Source of the DNA: Lachnospiraceae bacterium
GTDB taxonomy: Bacteria > Bacillota > Clostridia > Lachnospirales > Lachnospiraceae
DNA: 56,503 bases
NCBI GenBank assembly: GCA_024685005.1
Contig: JAIKWF010000102.1
Span: forward strand, 1-56,503
Direction of reading: 5' to 3'
In this document: one piece after another, positions 33,143 through 41,425 of the stretch
How the letters are laid out: the number at the start of each line of letters is the position of its first letter
How positions within the stretch are numbered: position 1 is the first letter of the stretch
Made by a program: the position numbers and the translations under genes
Notes under the pieces: model-generated
What the model saw: only the letters and a program-made list of their open reading frames with translations
What the model was told of the DNA's origin: nothing
Database searches by the model: none

Positions 33143-35239
33143 ATGAAACAACTGAGTAAAGGAATTGTAAAAGGAAGGCTGCTGATCTTTTTGCTGGCGC
33201 TGGTACTTTTGGTTCCGTCGGCCATCGGCTATTTTTCCACCAGGATCAATTATGATGTCCTGGCGTATCTGCCGAAGGAGATCGACACCATGAAAGGACA
33301 GGATATCCTCAAGGAGGATTTCGGTACAGGTGCTTTCACCATGGTGGTGGTCCGGGACCTGCCTTTTAAGGAAGTATCCAGGCTGAAGGAAAAGATCGAA
33401 ACAGTCGAACATGTGAAAAAAGTCATCTGGTATGACAGCTTTGCAGACATTTCCATCCCCACGGAGTTATTACCGGACCGTCTGTCCACGGCCTTTACAA
33501 ACGGTGATGCGACCATGATGATCGTCCTGTTTGATACGGGAACCAGTGAGGATGAGACCATGGATGCCATCCGTCAGATCCGGATCAAAACCGCAGGACA
33601 GTGCTTTATCAGCGGAATGTCAGCCATTGTTACGGATACAAAGGATCTTTCGGATCAGGAAACACCCGTATATGTGCTGATCGCAGTAGTGCTTTCCGCC
33701 ATTGTATTGTCACTGACCATGGATTCTTACATGATCCCGCTGTTTTTCCTGCTGTCCATCGGTATGGCCATCGTATACAATCTGGGATCCAATGTCTTTT
33801 TGGGAGAGATCTCTTATATTACAAAGGCTTTGGCGGCAGTGCTGCAGCTTGGCGTGACCATGGACTATTCCATTTTCCTGTGGCACAGCTACGAGGAACA
33901 AAAGGAACAGATCAGCGATAAAGAGACGGCCATGGCAAATGCCATTTCAGCCACCTTCACTTCCGTCATCGGAAGTTCCGTTACCACGGTGGCAGGCTTC
34001 ATCGCACTGTGCTTTATGAGTTTTACCTTAGGTCTTGACCTGGGGATCGTTATGGCAAAGGGAGTTATGATCGGCGTGCTTTGCTGCGTTACGGTGCTGC
34101 CCTCCATGATCCTTCTGTTTGATAAGGTCATTGAGAAAACCAGACATAAACCCCTGATCCCCCAGTTCCGGATCTCTTCCTTTGTGGCAAAGCACTATAT
34201 CATTATTGCCATTATCTTTGGAATCCTTTGGATACCGGCGGTGATCGGCTACAGGGGCACGAAGGTTTATTACAAGCTGGACGCTTCCCTGCCGGAGGAC
34301 CTTCCCAGTATTCAGGCTAATGAGGCTTTAGGGGAGAACTTTGAAATGAATACCATGCATATGCTGCTGGTGGATTCTTCCTTAAGTCCCAAGGAAAAAT
34401 CCCAGATGGCAAAGGAGATCGAACAGATCGACGGCGTCAAGGCAGTGCTGGGGATCGATTCTTTGTTAGGACCGGCCATTCCCGAAGAAATGCTTCCGGA
34501 AAAGCTTACAGAAGAGCTGCGAAAAGGCGGCAGAGAGCTGATGATGATCACCTCGGAATATGAGGTGGCATCCGACGAAGTCAATACCCAGTGTGACCGC
34601 ATCGAAGAATGCTTAAAGCAGTATGATCCCAACGGTCTTCTCATCGGAGAGGCGCCCTGTACCAGAGACCTGATCAAGATCACGGATCACGATTTTGCCA
34701 CGGTCAGCGCCGTTTCCATCGGTGTGATCTTTGTGATCATCCTGGTGGTATTTAAGTCAGCGCTGCTGCCGGTGATCCTGGTGGTAACCATAGAATTTGC
34801 TATCTTTGTCAACATGGGACTTCCCTATTATACGGGTTCCGTACTGCCCTTTGTGGCTTCCATCGTCATCGGTACCATCCAGTTGGGATCCACAGTGGAT
34901 TACGCCATCCTGATGACCAACCGCTACAAAGTGGAAAGAACCTCGGGGCTTTCCAAAAAGGAAGCCGTTGTAAATGCCCATCAGGCATCCATCCAGTCCA
35001 TTTTTGTCAGTGCCATGAGCTTTTTTGCAGCCACCTTCGGTGTAGGTCTGTACTCCAACATTGACATGATCTCCCAGCTTTGCACTTTGATGGCAAGGGG
35101 AGCGATCATCAGTATGTTTACGGTGGTACTGGTGCTGCCGAGTATGCTGATCATTTTTGACGGACTGATCCTGCACACTACAGTGGGAATGAGAAAAAAG
35201 AAGGCAAAACAGACAAATCGGGAAGCATTTGCCCAATAA
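33143..35239 (+). CDS. MMPL/RND-superfamily membrane transporter
   Basis: 698 residues in two homologous halves, each with one helix, an extracytoplasmic domain and five more helices (12 in all). Typical segments are FSTRINYDVLAYLPKEIDTMKGQ, TKALAAVLQLGVTMDYSIFLWHSYEEQ and SIVIGTIQLGSTVDYAILMTNRYKVER, the last two containing the Asp-Tyr pair of the proton relay. Family members export lipids or hydrophobic compounds. The domain with LxxG heptad repeats found inside some relatives is instead encoded by the next gene, 28 bp downstream. Confidence 0.93.
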   Translation: MKQLSKGIVKGRLLIFLLALVLLVPSAIGYFSTRINYDVLAYLPKEIDTMKGQDILKEDFGTGAFTMVVVRDLPFKEVSRLKEKIETVEHVKKVIWYDSFADISIPTELLPDRLSTAFTNGDATMMIVLFDTGTSEDETMDAIRQIRIKTAGQCFISGMSAIVTDTKDLSDQETPVYVLIAVVLSAIVLSLTMDSYMIPLFFLLSIGMAIVYNLGSNVFLGEISYITKALAAVLQLGVTMDYSIFLWHSYEEQKEQISDKETAMANAISATFTSVIGSSVTTVAGFIALCFMSFTLGLDLGIVMAKGVMIGVLCCVTVLPSMILLFDKVIEKTRHKPLIPQFRISSFVAKHYIIIAIIFGILWIPAVIGYRGTKVYYKLDASLPEDLPSIQANEALGENFEMNTMHMLLVDSSLSPKEKSQMAKEIEQIDGVKAVLGIDSLLGPAIPEEMLPEKLTEELRKGGRELMMITSEYEVASDEVNTQCDRIEECLKQYDPNGLLIGEAPCTRDLIKITDHDFATVSAVSIGVIFVIILVVFKSALLPVILVVTIEFAIFVNMGLPYYTGSVLPFVASIVIGTIQLGSTVDYAILMTNRYKVERTSGLSKKEAVVNAHQASIQSIFVSAMSFFAATFGVGLYSNIDMISQLCTLMARGAIISMFTVVLVLPSMLIIFDGLILHTTVGMRKKKAKQTNREAFAQ

Positions 35240-35267
35240 AGATTTCAAAAGAAGGAGGCAGAGTGAG

Positions 35268-37925
35268 ATGAAAAATAAAAAAATCGCATCCATTATTCAT
35301 ATAACAAACGTAAAACGAGCCATCGCTCTTGCATCGGCAAGCGCCCTTTTCATGACAACGGTATTCACCAATCAGGCACTGGCTGAAAAAAAGAAGGAAG
35401 AGCAGGAAAAGAAATATGAGGAAACAGATCAGACCCTGACGGACACACTGACATCCGCAGGCGCCATTTCCGGCGGCGGGTCTGATGTGGATAAAGAGGA
35501 AACCGTATATGTATTTACCGATGCTGACGGCGGAGTAGATCACGTGCTGGTATCCGACTGGCTGAAAAATAAAGGCGGATCGGCTACCATAGATGACAGT
35601 TCCTCCCTTACCGGCATTGAGAATGTAAAGGGAAACGAAAACTTTTCCCAAAGCGGATCCGATATGACATGGCAGGCTGACGGCCAGGATATCTATTATC
35701 AGGGAACCACCAACAAAGAGTGCCCTGTCAGCGTGAAGCTGACCTATTATCTGGACGGATCGCAGATCCGGCCCGAAGAGCTGGCAGGTAAGAGCGGACA
35801 TGTGAAGATCCGTTTCGATTACGACGACCATGAAGAGACCAAAGCCATGATCGGCGGAAAAGAGGAGACCATCAAGGTGCCCTTCGTAGTCCTCTCCGGT
35901 ATTGTTCTTTCCAACGAGCATTTTTCCAATGTGACCATCAAAAACGGAAAGCTGATCAGTGAAGGAAACAACACCATCGCAGCAGGTATGGCTATCCCGG
36001 GACTGAAGGAAGGACTGGATTTAAAGGATCTGGATCTGGACCTTGACGAGCTGACAGATGCTCTTTCCGAGGAAGACGGAGAAAAGGCTGAGCAGACAGA
36101 GGAGAAAAGCAGTCTGGAAGAAGAGGAAGAAAAGATACCCGATTATGTGGAGATCGAGGCAGATGCCAAAGACTTTGAGCTGAGTATGACCATGTCCGTA
36201 GTTGTCAGCGATCTGATGAACCAGCTTACCCTGGATACGGATAAGATCGACACAGACAAGATCGACGAAGGAATGGATAAGCTTACGGACGGCGTAGGTA
36301 AACTGAAGGATGGCAGTAACAAGCTGGATGACGGCGTGGGAACGCTGCAGGAAAAATCCAAAGAGTTCTATCAGGGAATGAAGACCTTCGACAGCGGCCT
36401 TTCCGAATATACCAACGGCGTAGGTCAGCTGGCCCGGGGAAGCAAGCAGCTTGCAGACGGAACCGAGAAACTGGCAGGTTCCATGCCGGCGCTGAAAAAA
36501 GGTGCAAAGCAGCTCCATGACGGATCTGTTGAGGCGAAAAAAGGTGCTAAAGCACTGGTAAACGGATACAAGGGAACGGGAGATTCCGTAGGTGCAGCGC
36601 AGGGAGCAAAGCAGCTTTCCAGCGGAGCCGCAGAGCTTTCCGGCGGACTGAAGAAACTTGACAGCACCCTTAAAAACAGCAGCACTGATCCCACGCCGGA
36701 GCAAAAGAGTGCGGTAGAAAAAGCAGTGAATGAAAAAGTCAGCCAGGCAGTTAGCCAGGAAGGCGTGGCAAAGGCAGTAACCGATGCGGTAACAGAGGAC
36801 GTGATCACAAGTGCGGTAACGGCAGCCATGACAGACCAGAGTGCCCAGGCAGCCATTGCAGGAGCAGTACAGAGCAGCGGCGCGGCCCAGGCAGCAACAG
36901 AGGCAGCTACCCGGGTAATGGCGGGAGAGGCAGCAGCTGCGGCCCAGGCAGCAGTGACCCAGAGTGTAAAAGAGCAGACCGCGGCAGCAGTAGCCCAGAT
37001 CCTTACGGAGTTTGCACAAAACGGTATCACCGTAAGCGGCAACAGCGCCCAGGTACAGGGGGTCATCGCCAACGCAGTAGCAGGTGCGGCAGGAAGCGCA
37101 GCAAAAACAGCATCCGAGCAGACATCCGCAGTGGCAAAACAGGCAGTGACCGCCGGTGTTACAGCAGGTATTGAAGGTGCCAGCAAGGCAGCAGCAGGCG
37201 CAGGCGCCAAGATCGCAGGCAGCGCGGCAGCAACCGCAGCAGCACAGAAGGCAGGCGCGGCAGCAGCATCCTATGCAGCAAAGGAAGCGGCAACGGCAGC
37301 AGCCAATACGGCATCCGGCGCTACCCTTTCGGTAGTAAATGCCAAAATGGAAGAGTTAAAAGCAGGCGTTTCACAGCTGTCCGCAGGAGCAGACAAGCTG
37401 GCAGGGGGCGCAGAAGGCTTAAATAAAGGCATCAACGGCTACACCGACGCCAAAGGGAATAAAGTGATGGGGCTTTTCGACGGTACCAAATCTCTGGAAA
37501 AGGGTCTTGGAACCCTGGAAGGCGGACTGAAGACCATGAACGGCAGCAGCACAAAGCTGGCAGATGGTGTGGATCAGCTGAACGCAGGGGCCGGAAAGCT
37601 TTCGGCAGGAGCAGCTCTCCTTTCCCGGAATTCCGGAAAACTGACAGAGGGAAGTGCAAAGCTTCTGGATGCCGAGTCACAGCTTAGCGACGGCATCGGA
37701 ACCTTGAAAGAAGGCACAGGCGCTTTGTATGAAGGAATCCTGACCCTGGATGAAAAGGGAATCGACAAATTCTCCAATGTACTGGACGGAGATCTGAAGG
37801 CTCTTCTTGACCGGGTAAAAGCTGTCAAGGAAGCAGGCGCAAGCTATAACAACTTCAGCGGTATCGCCGACGGAAAGAAAGGAAACGTGAAGTTCATCAT
37901 AAAGACCGCCGGGGTTGAAAAATAA
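35268..37925 (+). CDS. Secreted heptad-repeat, Ala-rich protein (YhgE/Pip-like), partner of the MMPL exporter
   Basis: 885 residues with an N-terminal signal peptide (KRAIALASASALFMTTVFTNQALAE). After a beta-rich region (about 60-270) comes a chain of LxxG-type heptads (LTDGVGKLKDGSNKLDDGVGTL; YTNGVGQLARGSKQLADGTEKL), as in the YhgE/Pip family. An Ala/Thr/Gln-rich helical block (about 480-690) follows, then more heptads near the C-terminus. No membrane helix is seen beyond the signal. A long coiled-coil rod outside the membrane is predicted. It is in an operon with the MMPL gene and probably works as its extracytoplasmic partner. AAGGAGG lies before the ATG; the in-frame start at 35229 is rejected. 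Confidence 0.82.
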   Translation: MKNKKIASIIHITNVKRAIALASASALFMTTVFTNQALAEKKKEEQEKKYEETDQTLTDTLTSAGAISGGGSDVDKEETVYVFTDADGGVDHVLVSDWLKNKGGSATIDDSSSLTGIENVKGNENFSQSGSDMTWQADGQDIYYQGTTNKECPVSVKLTYYLDGSQIRPEELAGKSGHVKIRFDYDDHEETKAMIGGKEETIKVPFVVLSGIVLSNEHFSNVTIKNGKLISEGNNTIAAGMAIPGLKEGLDLKDLDLDLDELTDALSEEDGEKAEQTEEKSSLEEEEEKIPDYVEIEADAKDFELSMTMSVVVSDLMNQLTLDTDKIDTDKIDEGMDKLTDGVGKLKDGSNKLDDGVGTLQEKSKEFYQGMKTFDSGLSEYTNGVGQLARGSKQLADGTEKLAGSMPALKKGAKQLHDGSVEAKKGAKALVNGYKGTGDSVGAAQGAKQLSSGAAELSGGLKKLDSTLKNSSTDPTPEQKSAVEKAVNEKVSQAVSQEGVAKAVTDAVTEDVITSAVTAAMTDQSAQAAIAGAVQSSGAAQAATEAATRVMAGEAAAAAQAAVTQSVKEQTAAAVAQILTEFAQNGITVSGNSAQVQGVIANAVAGAAGSAAKTASEQTSAVAKQAVTAGVTAGIEGASKAAAGAGAKIAGSAAATAAAQKAGAAAASYAAKEAATAAANTASGATLSVVNAKMEELKAGVSQLSAGADKLAGGAEGLNKGINGYTDAKGNKVMGLFDGTKSLEKGLGTLEGGLKTMNGSSTKLADGVDQLNAGAGKLSAGAALLSRNSGKLTEGSAKLLDAESQLSDGIGTLKEGTGALYEGILTLDEKGIDKFSNVLDGDLKALLDRVKAVKEAGASYNNFSGIADGKKGNVKFIIKTAGVEK

Positions 37926-37954
37926 CCCCATTTTCATAATAACCCAACTCGTGC

Positions 37955-37984
37955 AAACCCCCGGTATAACCTGCCGGGGGTTTT
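37955..37984 (+). terminator. Intrinsic terminator after the MMPL/heptad-repeat operon
   Basis: AAACCCCCGG (37955-37964) pairs with CCGGGGGTTT (37974-37983) around a 9-nt loop and ends in TTTT. Confidence 0.92.
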
Positions 37985-37993
37985 GCCCGTGGC

Positions 37994-38023
37994 TTGAAAA
38001 CAGGGCTTTTTTTATGGTATACT
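37994..38023 (+). promoter_or_regulatory. Promoter immediately before the acyltransferase operon
   Basis: TTGAAA (37994-37999), an 18-bp spacer and TATACT (38018-38023). The expected start of transcription, about seven bases after the -10, falls on the ATG at 38031. Confidence 0.7.
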
Positions 38024-38030
38024 TAGGACT

Positions 38031-39338
38031 ATGAAAGTTAGCAGAGAGGGAAAAAAAGTACATATCAGAAGATCCCAGCCGGCCTGGACGAAACTGGACA
38101 ATACGGCCATTCTCTTTCCGGTCATTGCATCCAAGGATATGAGCAATGTTTACCGGATCTCCGTTACGCTGAAGGAGGAGATAGACGGCGATCTTCTGCA
38201 GCAGGCTCAGGATATCGTGCTGCCGCAGGTTCTGGCCTTTCGCATGCGGCTGAAAATGGGCCTGTTCTGGTATTATTTCGAGGAAAATGATAAAAAACCC
38301 CCGAAGGTTATGCCGGAGAACTCTTTTCCCGGTGCTTATATCAATAAAAGCCGGAATAACAACTATATGTTCCGGGTTACCTATTACAAAAAGCGGATCA
38401 ATCTGGAAGTGTTCCATGCATTGACAGACGGATTCGGCGGTCTGGTCTTTTTACGGGAGCTGGCCTATCAGTATCTGCGACTGGCACATCCCGATGTGTT
38501 TGCGGGAGAAAAGGACAGGCTTTCTCCGGGACTTGTGCTGGACATGGAAGATGCCTACGTAAAGAGCTTCCGCAAGCCAAAAAGTCGGGCAGAAGCCTAC
38601 AAATCCAAAAAAGCCCTGATCATCAAAGGGGAAAAACTGCCGAAGGGTGAGTTGGGCGTGATCCACGGCTACTTCCCTTTGGGAGAGCTGAAAGCCGCGG
38701 CAAAAAAGCATAATGTGACCTTAAACCAGTATCTGGTGGGAGCCTTTGTATATGCCGTTTACAAGGAATATGCCAAGGGAATGCCCCTTGACCGGCCCAT
38801 CGGCTGCTGCGTTCCCGTGGATCTGAGAGGCTTTTACAATTCCCATACCATGAAGAACTTTTTTGCCATGGTCATGGCGCAGTTTAAGCCGGAAAAAGAG
38901 GAATATTCCTTTGAGGAAGTCATCGCCATTGTGGCGGAAAGCCTGAAGGATCAGGTGACCAAGGAGAATCTGGACACCATTTTGTCCTATAATGTTTCCA
39001 ACGAACAGAATATTTTCCTTCGTCCGATCCCCATCTTTATTAAGAATATAGCCATTCGGAGCGTGTACTATGCAACGGCGGATGCCACAACTGCCACTGT
39101 GACCAATGTGGGAAATGTGCAGATGCGGGATCCTTATAAAGACTATATTTCCCATTTTTATGCCATGCTGGCCATGTCCAGAGGCCAGAGCCTGAAAGGG
39201 GCCATTGTAAGCTTTAACGATACGGTGATCATCACCTTTACCACCACCCTTGTGGACGTCTCCATCCAAAAATGTTTCTTCCGGATGATCCGGCAGGACG
39301 GCGTTACCGTGGCGGTGGAATCTAATCGGTTTGACTGA
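38031..39338 (+). CDS. Condensation-fold acyltransferase (alcohol acetyltransferase/PapA-like)
   Basis: 435 residues of the chloramphenicol-acetyltransferase/condensation superfamily. The catalytic motif reads FHALTDGFGG (HxxxDG), and the second half contains GCCVPVDLRGFYNS in the position of the DFGWG-type region. It should transfer an acyl group to an alcohol or amine; the substrate is unknown. It is first in a three-gene operon with a zinc-ribbon membrane protein and an HSL-type hydrolase. There is no proper ribosome site and the promoter -10 ends seven bases before the ATG, so the message may be leaderless. Confidence 0.82.
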   Translation: MKVSREGKKVHIRRSQPAWTKLDNTAILFPVIASKDMSNVYRISVTLKEEIDGDLLQQAQDIVLPQVLAFRMRLKMGLFWYYFEENDKKPPKVMPENSFPGAYINKSRNNNYMFRVTYYKKRINLEVFHALTDGFGGLVFLRELAYQYLRLAHPDVFAGEKDRLSPGLVLDMEDAYVKSFRKPKSRAEAYKSKKALIIKGEKLPKGELGVIHGYFPLGELKAAAKKHNVTLNQYLVGAFVYAVYKEYAKGMPLDRPIGCCVPVDLRGFYNSHTMKNFFAMVMAQFKPEKEEYSFEEVIAIVAESLKDQVTKENLDTILSYNVSNEQNIFLRPIPIFIKNIAIRSVYYATADATTATVTNVGNVQMRDPYKDYISHFYAMLAMSRGQSLKGAIVSFNDTVIITFTTTLVDVSIQKCFFRMIRQDGVTVAVESNRFD

Positions 39339-39352
39339 TCCGGAGGGGGAAA

Positions 39353-40117
39353 GTGAATCAAAAAAAGAAAAATCTGAAGATCCTGGATGTGGTAAAAAGC
39401 CAGGAGCATGAAACCGGGAACGTGATCAGTTGCCCTAATTGTGGGATCTATCTGTTCGGCGATCATCAGATCTGCCCTCTGTGCCAGTCGGTGACGGCGG
39501 AGACGGAGGAGCCGGAGAGACAGAAGGTAGGGGAACTGTTTGGGGAAAATGCTCCCTATCCGGATGTGCAGCTTCGCCAGAGGCTCACAAGATTCGTACT
39601 GAAACTGGTTTTATTCTTATTTGTGGTTGCGGAAGTGATCATGGTGACCATCAACTATTTTACGGGGCAGGGATATCCCTGGTCGCTGATCACAGGCGTG
39701 TGCCTGGGCTACACCTATCTGTTCCTGCTTTACTGGGTTACCCATGATTCCGGCTTTGCGGCCAAGGTGGGACTGCAGCTTTTGACCACCATGATCCTTT
39801 TGCTTGTGATCGACAACATGAACGGAATGCACGGCTGGTCGCTGCAATGGGCCATCCCCGGGATCATCCTTTTAGGGGACGGTCTGGTGATCTTTTTGAT
39901 GATGCTGAACCGGAGCAGATGGCAAAGCTACATGCTGCTGCTTCTCTTAATGGGGATCTGTTCCGTGGTGATCCTGGCAGTCTGTATGATCGGCGGCCTG
40001 AAGCACGTTTTACTGCCCCTTTTAAGTGCGCTTATCACAGGCCTGTACTTTTTCGCCACCATGCTCTTTGGCGGAAGAGATGCGGGAAGGGAGCTGAGAA
40101 GAAGATTCCATATCTGA
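39353..40117 (+). CDS. Zinc-ribbon integral membrane protein (DUF6320-like)
   Basis: 254 residues starting at GTG with GGAGGGGG just upstream. The N-terminus has a zinc ribbon (SCPNCGIYLFGDHQICPLCQ), then a short linker and six membrane helices (for example LVLFLFVVAEVIMVTI and LLLLLMGICSVVILAVCMI). I associate it with DUF6320, seen beside condensation-fold and hydrolase genes in Clostridia. Role unknown; membrane scaffold or transport of the acyl product is possible. Fourteen bases separate it from the acyltransferase. Confidence 0.75.
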   Translation: MNQKKKNLKILDVVKSQEHETGNVISCPNCGIYLFGDHQICPLCQSVTAETEEPERQKVGELFGENAPYPDVQLRQRLTRFVLKLVLFLFVVAEVIMVTINYFTGQGYPWSLITGVCLGYTYLFLLYWVTHDSGFAAKVGLQLLTTMILLLVIDNMNGMHGWSLQWAIPGIILLGDGLVIFLMMLNRSRWQSYMLLLLLMGICSVVILAVCMIGGLKHVLLPLLSALITGLYFFATMLFGGRDAGRELRRRFHI

Positions 40118-40162
40118 TGACAGAATCAGCAGATTCGATGATTTTTGAAAACAGGGTATGAT

Positions 40163-41221
40163 ATGGCAGAACAAAATTTCACAGGCGCATCAGCAGGGCA
40201 GTCATCCCCGCGTATGAGCCGCATGGCACAATTGCATCAGGACCTTTTGCAAAAATTTCCCGAAAAGGAGCAGGATGGGGATGATGTGAGCATTCGCGGC
40301 AAAACCGCAAGATCCATTGTAAAAGTGGCAAATCACATTCCGGTCTTGGGCCCCATGCGCCTGAACGGAGAGCTGCAGAACCTGATCAGCGAACACGAAC
40401 GGGAATGGAGAGTGCCCGCGGAGCTGAGCTGCGAGATCATCGACCGTGGCGTTTACAAAGCAGAGCTTTTAAAAGCCCGGAAAGACGACAGGCCCCCGAA
40501 GGAGCGCTACTGTATCCTCCAGCTTCACGGCGGCGGATATTACGGAAAGCTTCACAATACCTATCGGGCGGTGGCGGCTTTTTATCATGAACTCACCGGA
40601 GGATTCGACGTTCTGTCGGTGGATTACAGAGTGGCACCCCAGCATCCGTATCCGGCGGCTCTCGAAGATGCCGCAGACAGTTACCGCTGTCTTTTGGAAA
40701 AGGGCTATCTTCCAAAGCACATTATCATTTCCGGAGATTCCGCAGGAGGCGGCCTGACCCTGGCACTGTGTATGTATCTGCGGGACCGCAAGATCAAAAT
40801 GCCGGCGGGGCTTGTTACCATGTCCGCCTGGACGGATCTGACCAAAAGCGGAGACTCCTATTCGGAAAACTATGATAAAGACCCGATCTTCGGCGGGACG
40901 CATCATACCATGGTGTATAAACAGGGGTATTACATCAATCATGATCCCTCAACCCCTTATATTTCCCCGGTTTTCGGCGTGTTTAACCAATTTCCGCCCA
41001 TGCTGATGCAGGTGGGAGAGCTGGAGATGCTCCTGGACGATACCCGTTCCGTGGCAAAAAAAGCCAAATCGGCGGGGGTGAAAGTAAAGGAGCATGTGTA
41101 TCCCGGAATGTTCCATGTGTTTCAGCTGGGACTGGCCAGATATCCCGAATCCAGGGAGGCCTGGGACGAGGTCAGACAGTTCATTCACATCGTTACGGGG
41201 GAAGGCTTTTTCGATACATAA
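40163..41221 (+). CDS. Alpha/beta hydrolase of the hormone-sensitive lipase type
   Basis: 352 residues. The oxyanion motif HGGGYYGKLHNTY, nucleophile elbow ISGDSAGGGLTLAL and C-terminal Asp/His (EMLLDDTRSVAKKAK; HVYPGMFHVFQ) are those of HSL-family esterases. It lacks a signal peptide and is probably cytoplasmic, releasing or transferring short acyl esters. Third gene of the operon; the acyltransferase two genes upstream makes a complementary pair. The start MAEQNF is preferred over the in-frame TTG at 40145. Confidence 0.9.
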   Translation: MAEQNFTGASAGQSSPRMSRMAQLHQDLLQKFPEKEQDGDDVSIRGKTARSIVKVANHIPVLGPMRLNGELQNLISEHEREWRVPAELSCEIIDRGVYKAELLKARKDDRPPKERYCILQLHGGGYYGKLHNTYRAVAAFYHELTGGFDVLSVDYRVAPQHPYPAALEDAADSYRCLLEKGYLPKHIIISGDSAGGGLTLALCMYLRDRKIKMPAGLVTMSAWTDLTKSGDSYSENYDKDPIFGGTHHTMVYKQGYYINHDPSTPYISPVFGVFNQFPPMLMQVGELEMLLDDTRSVAKKAKSAGVKVKEHVYPGMFHVFQLGLARYPESREAWDEVRQFIHIVTGEGFFDT

Positions 41222-41240
41222 AAAATAAATAAAATAATGC

Positions 41241-41269
41241 TTGCATTTTTGATGGAAAGTCAGTATTAT
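41241..41269 (+). promoter_or_regulatory. Promoter of tRNA-Pro
   Basis: TTGCAT (41241-41246), a 17-bp spacer and TATTAT (41264-41269); transcription from about 41276 gives a 12-nt 5' extension on the tRNA. Confidence 0.75.
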
Positions 41270-41287
41270 ATAAGGGCAGTCAAAAAT

Positions 41288-41362
41288 CGGGGTGTGGCTC
41301 AGTTTGGCTAGAGCGCCGTCTTAGGGAGGCGGAGGCCGCAAGTTCGAATCTTGTCACTCCGA
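41288..41362 (+). tRNA. tRNA-Pro (anticodon AGG)
   Basis: 75-nt cloverleaf: acceptor CGGGGTG/CACTCCG, D stem GCTC/GAGC, anticodon stem CCGTC/GGCGG with loop TTAGGGA (anticodon AGG at 41323-41325, G37 as in proline tRNAs), variable loop AGGCC, T stem GCAAG/CTTGT with loop TTCGAAT, discriminator A. CCA is not encoded. The A at wobble position 34 would need deamination to inosine for broad CCN reading. Confidence 0.95.
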
Positions 41363-41366
41363 CGAC

Positions 41367-41407
41367 AAAAAGTCCTTTGCAATATTGCAAAGGACTTTTT
41401 GTTTTTT
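41367..41407 (+). terminator. Intrinsic terminator between tRNA-Pro and the diguanylate cyclase gene
   Basis: AAAAAGTCCTTTGCAA (41367-41382) and its exact complement (41385-41400) form a 16-bp stem with a 2-base gap, followed by GTTTTTT. It ends only 18 bp before the next ATG, with no room for a separate promoter. Confidence 0.93.
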
Positions 41408-41425
41408 GCAAGAAAAGAGGTGTCT

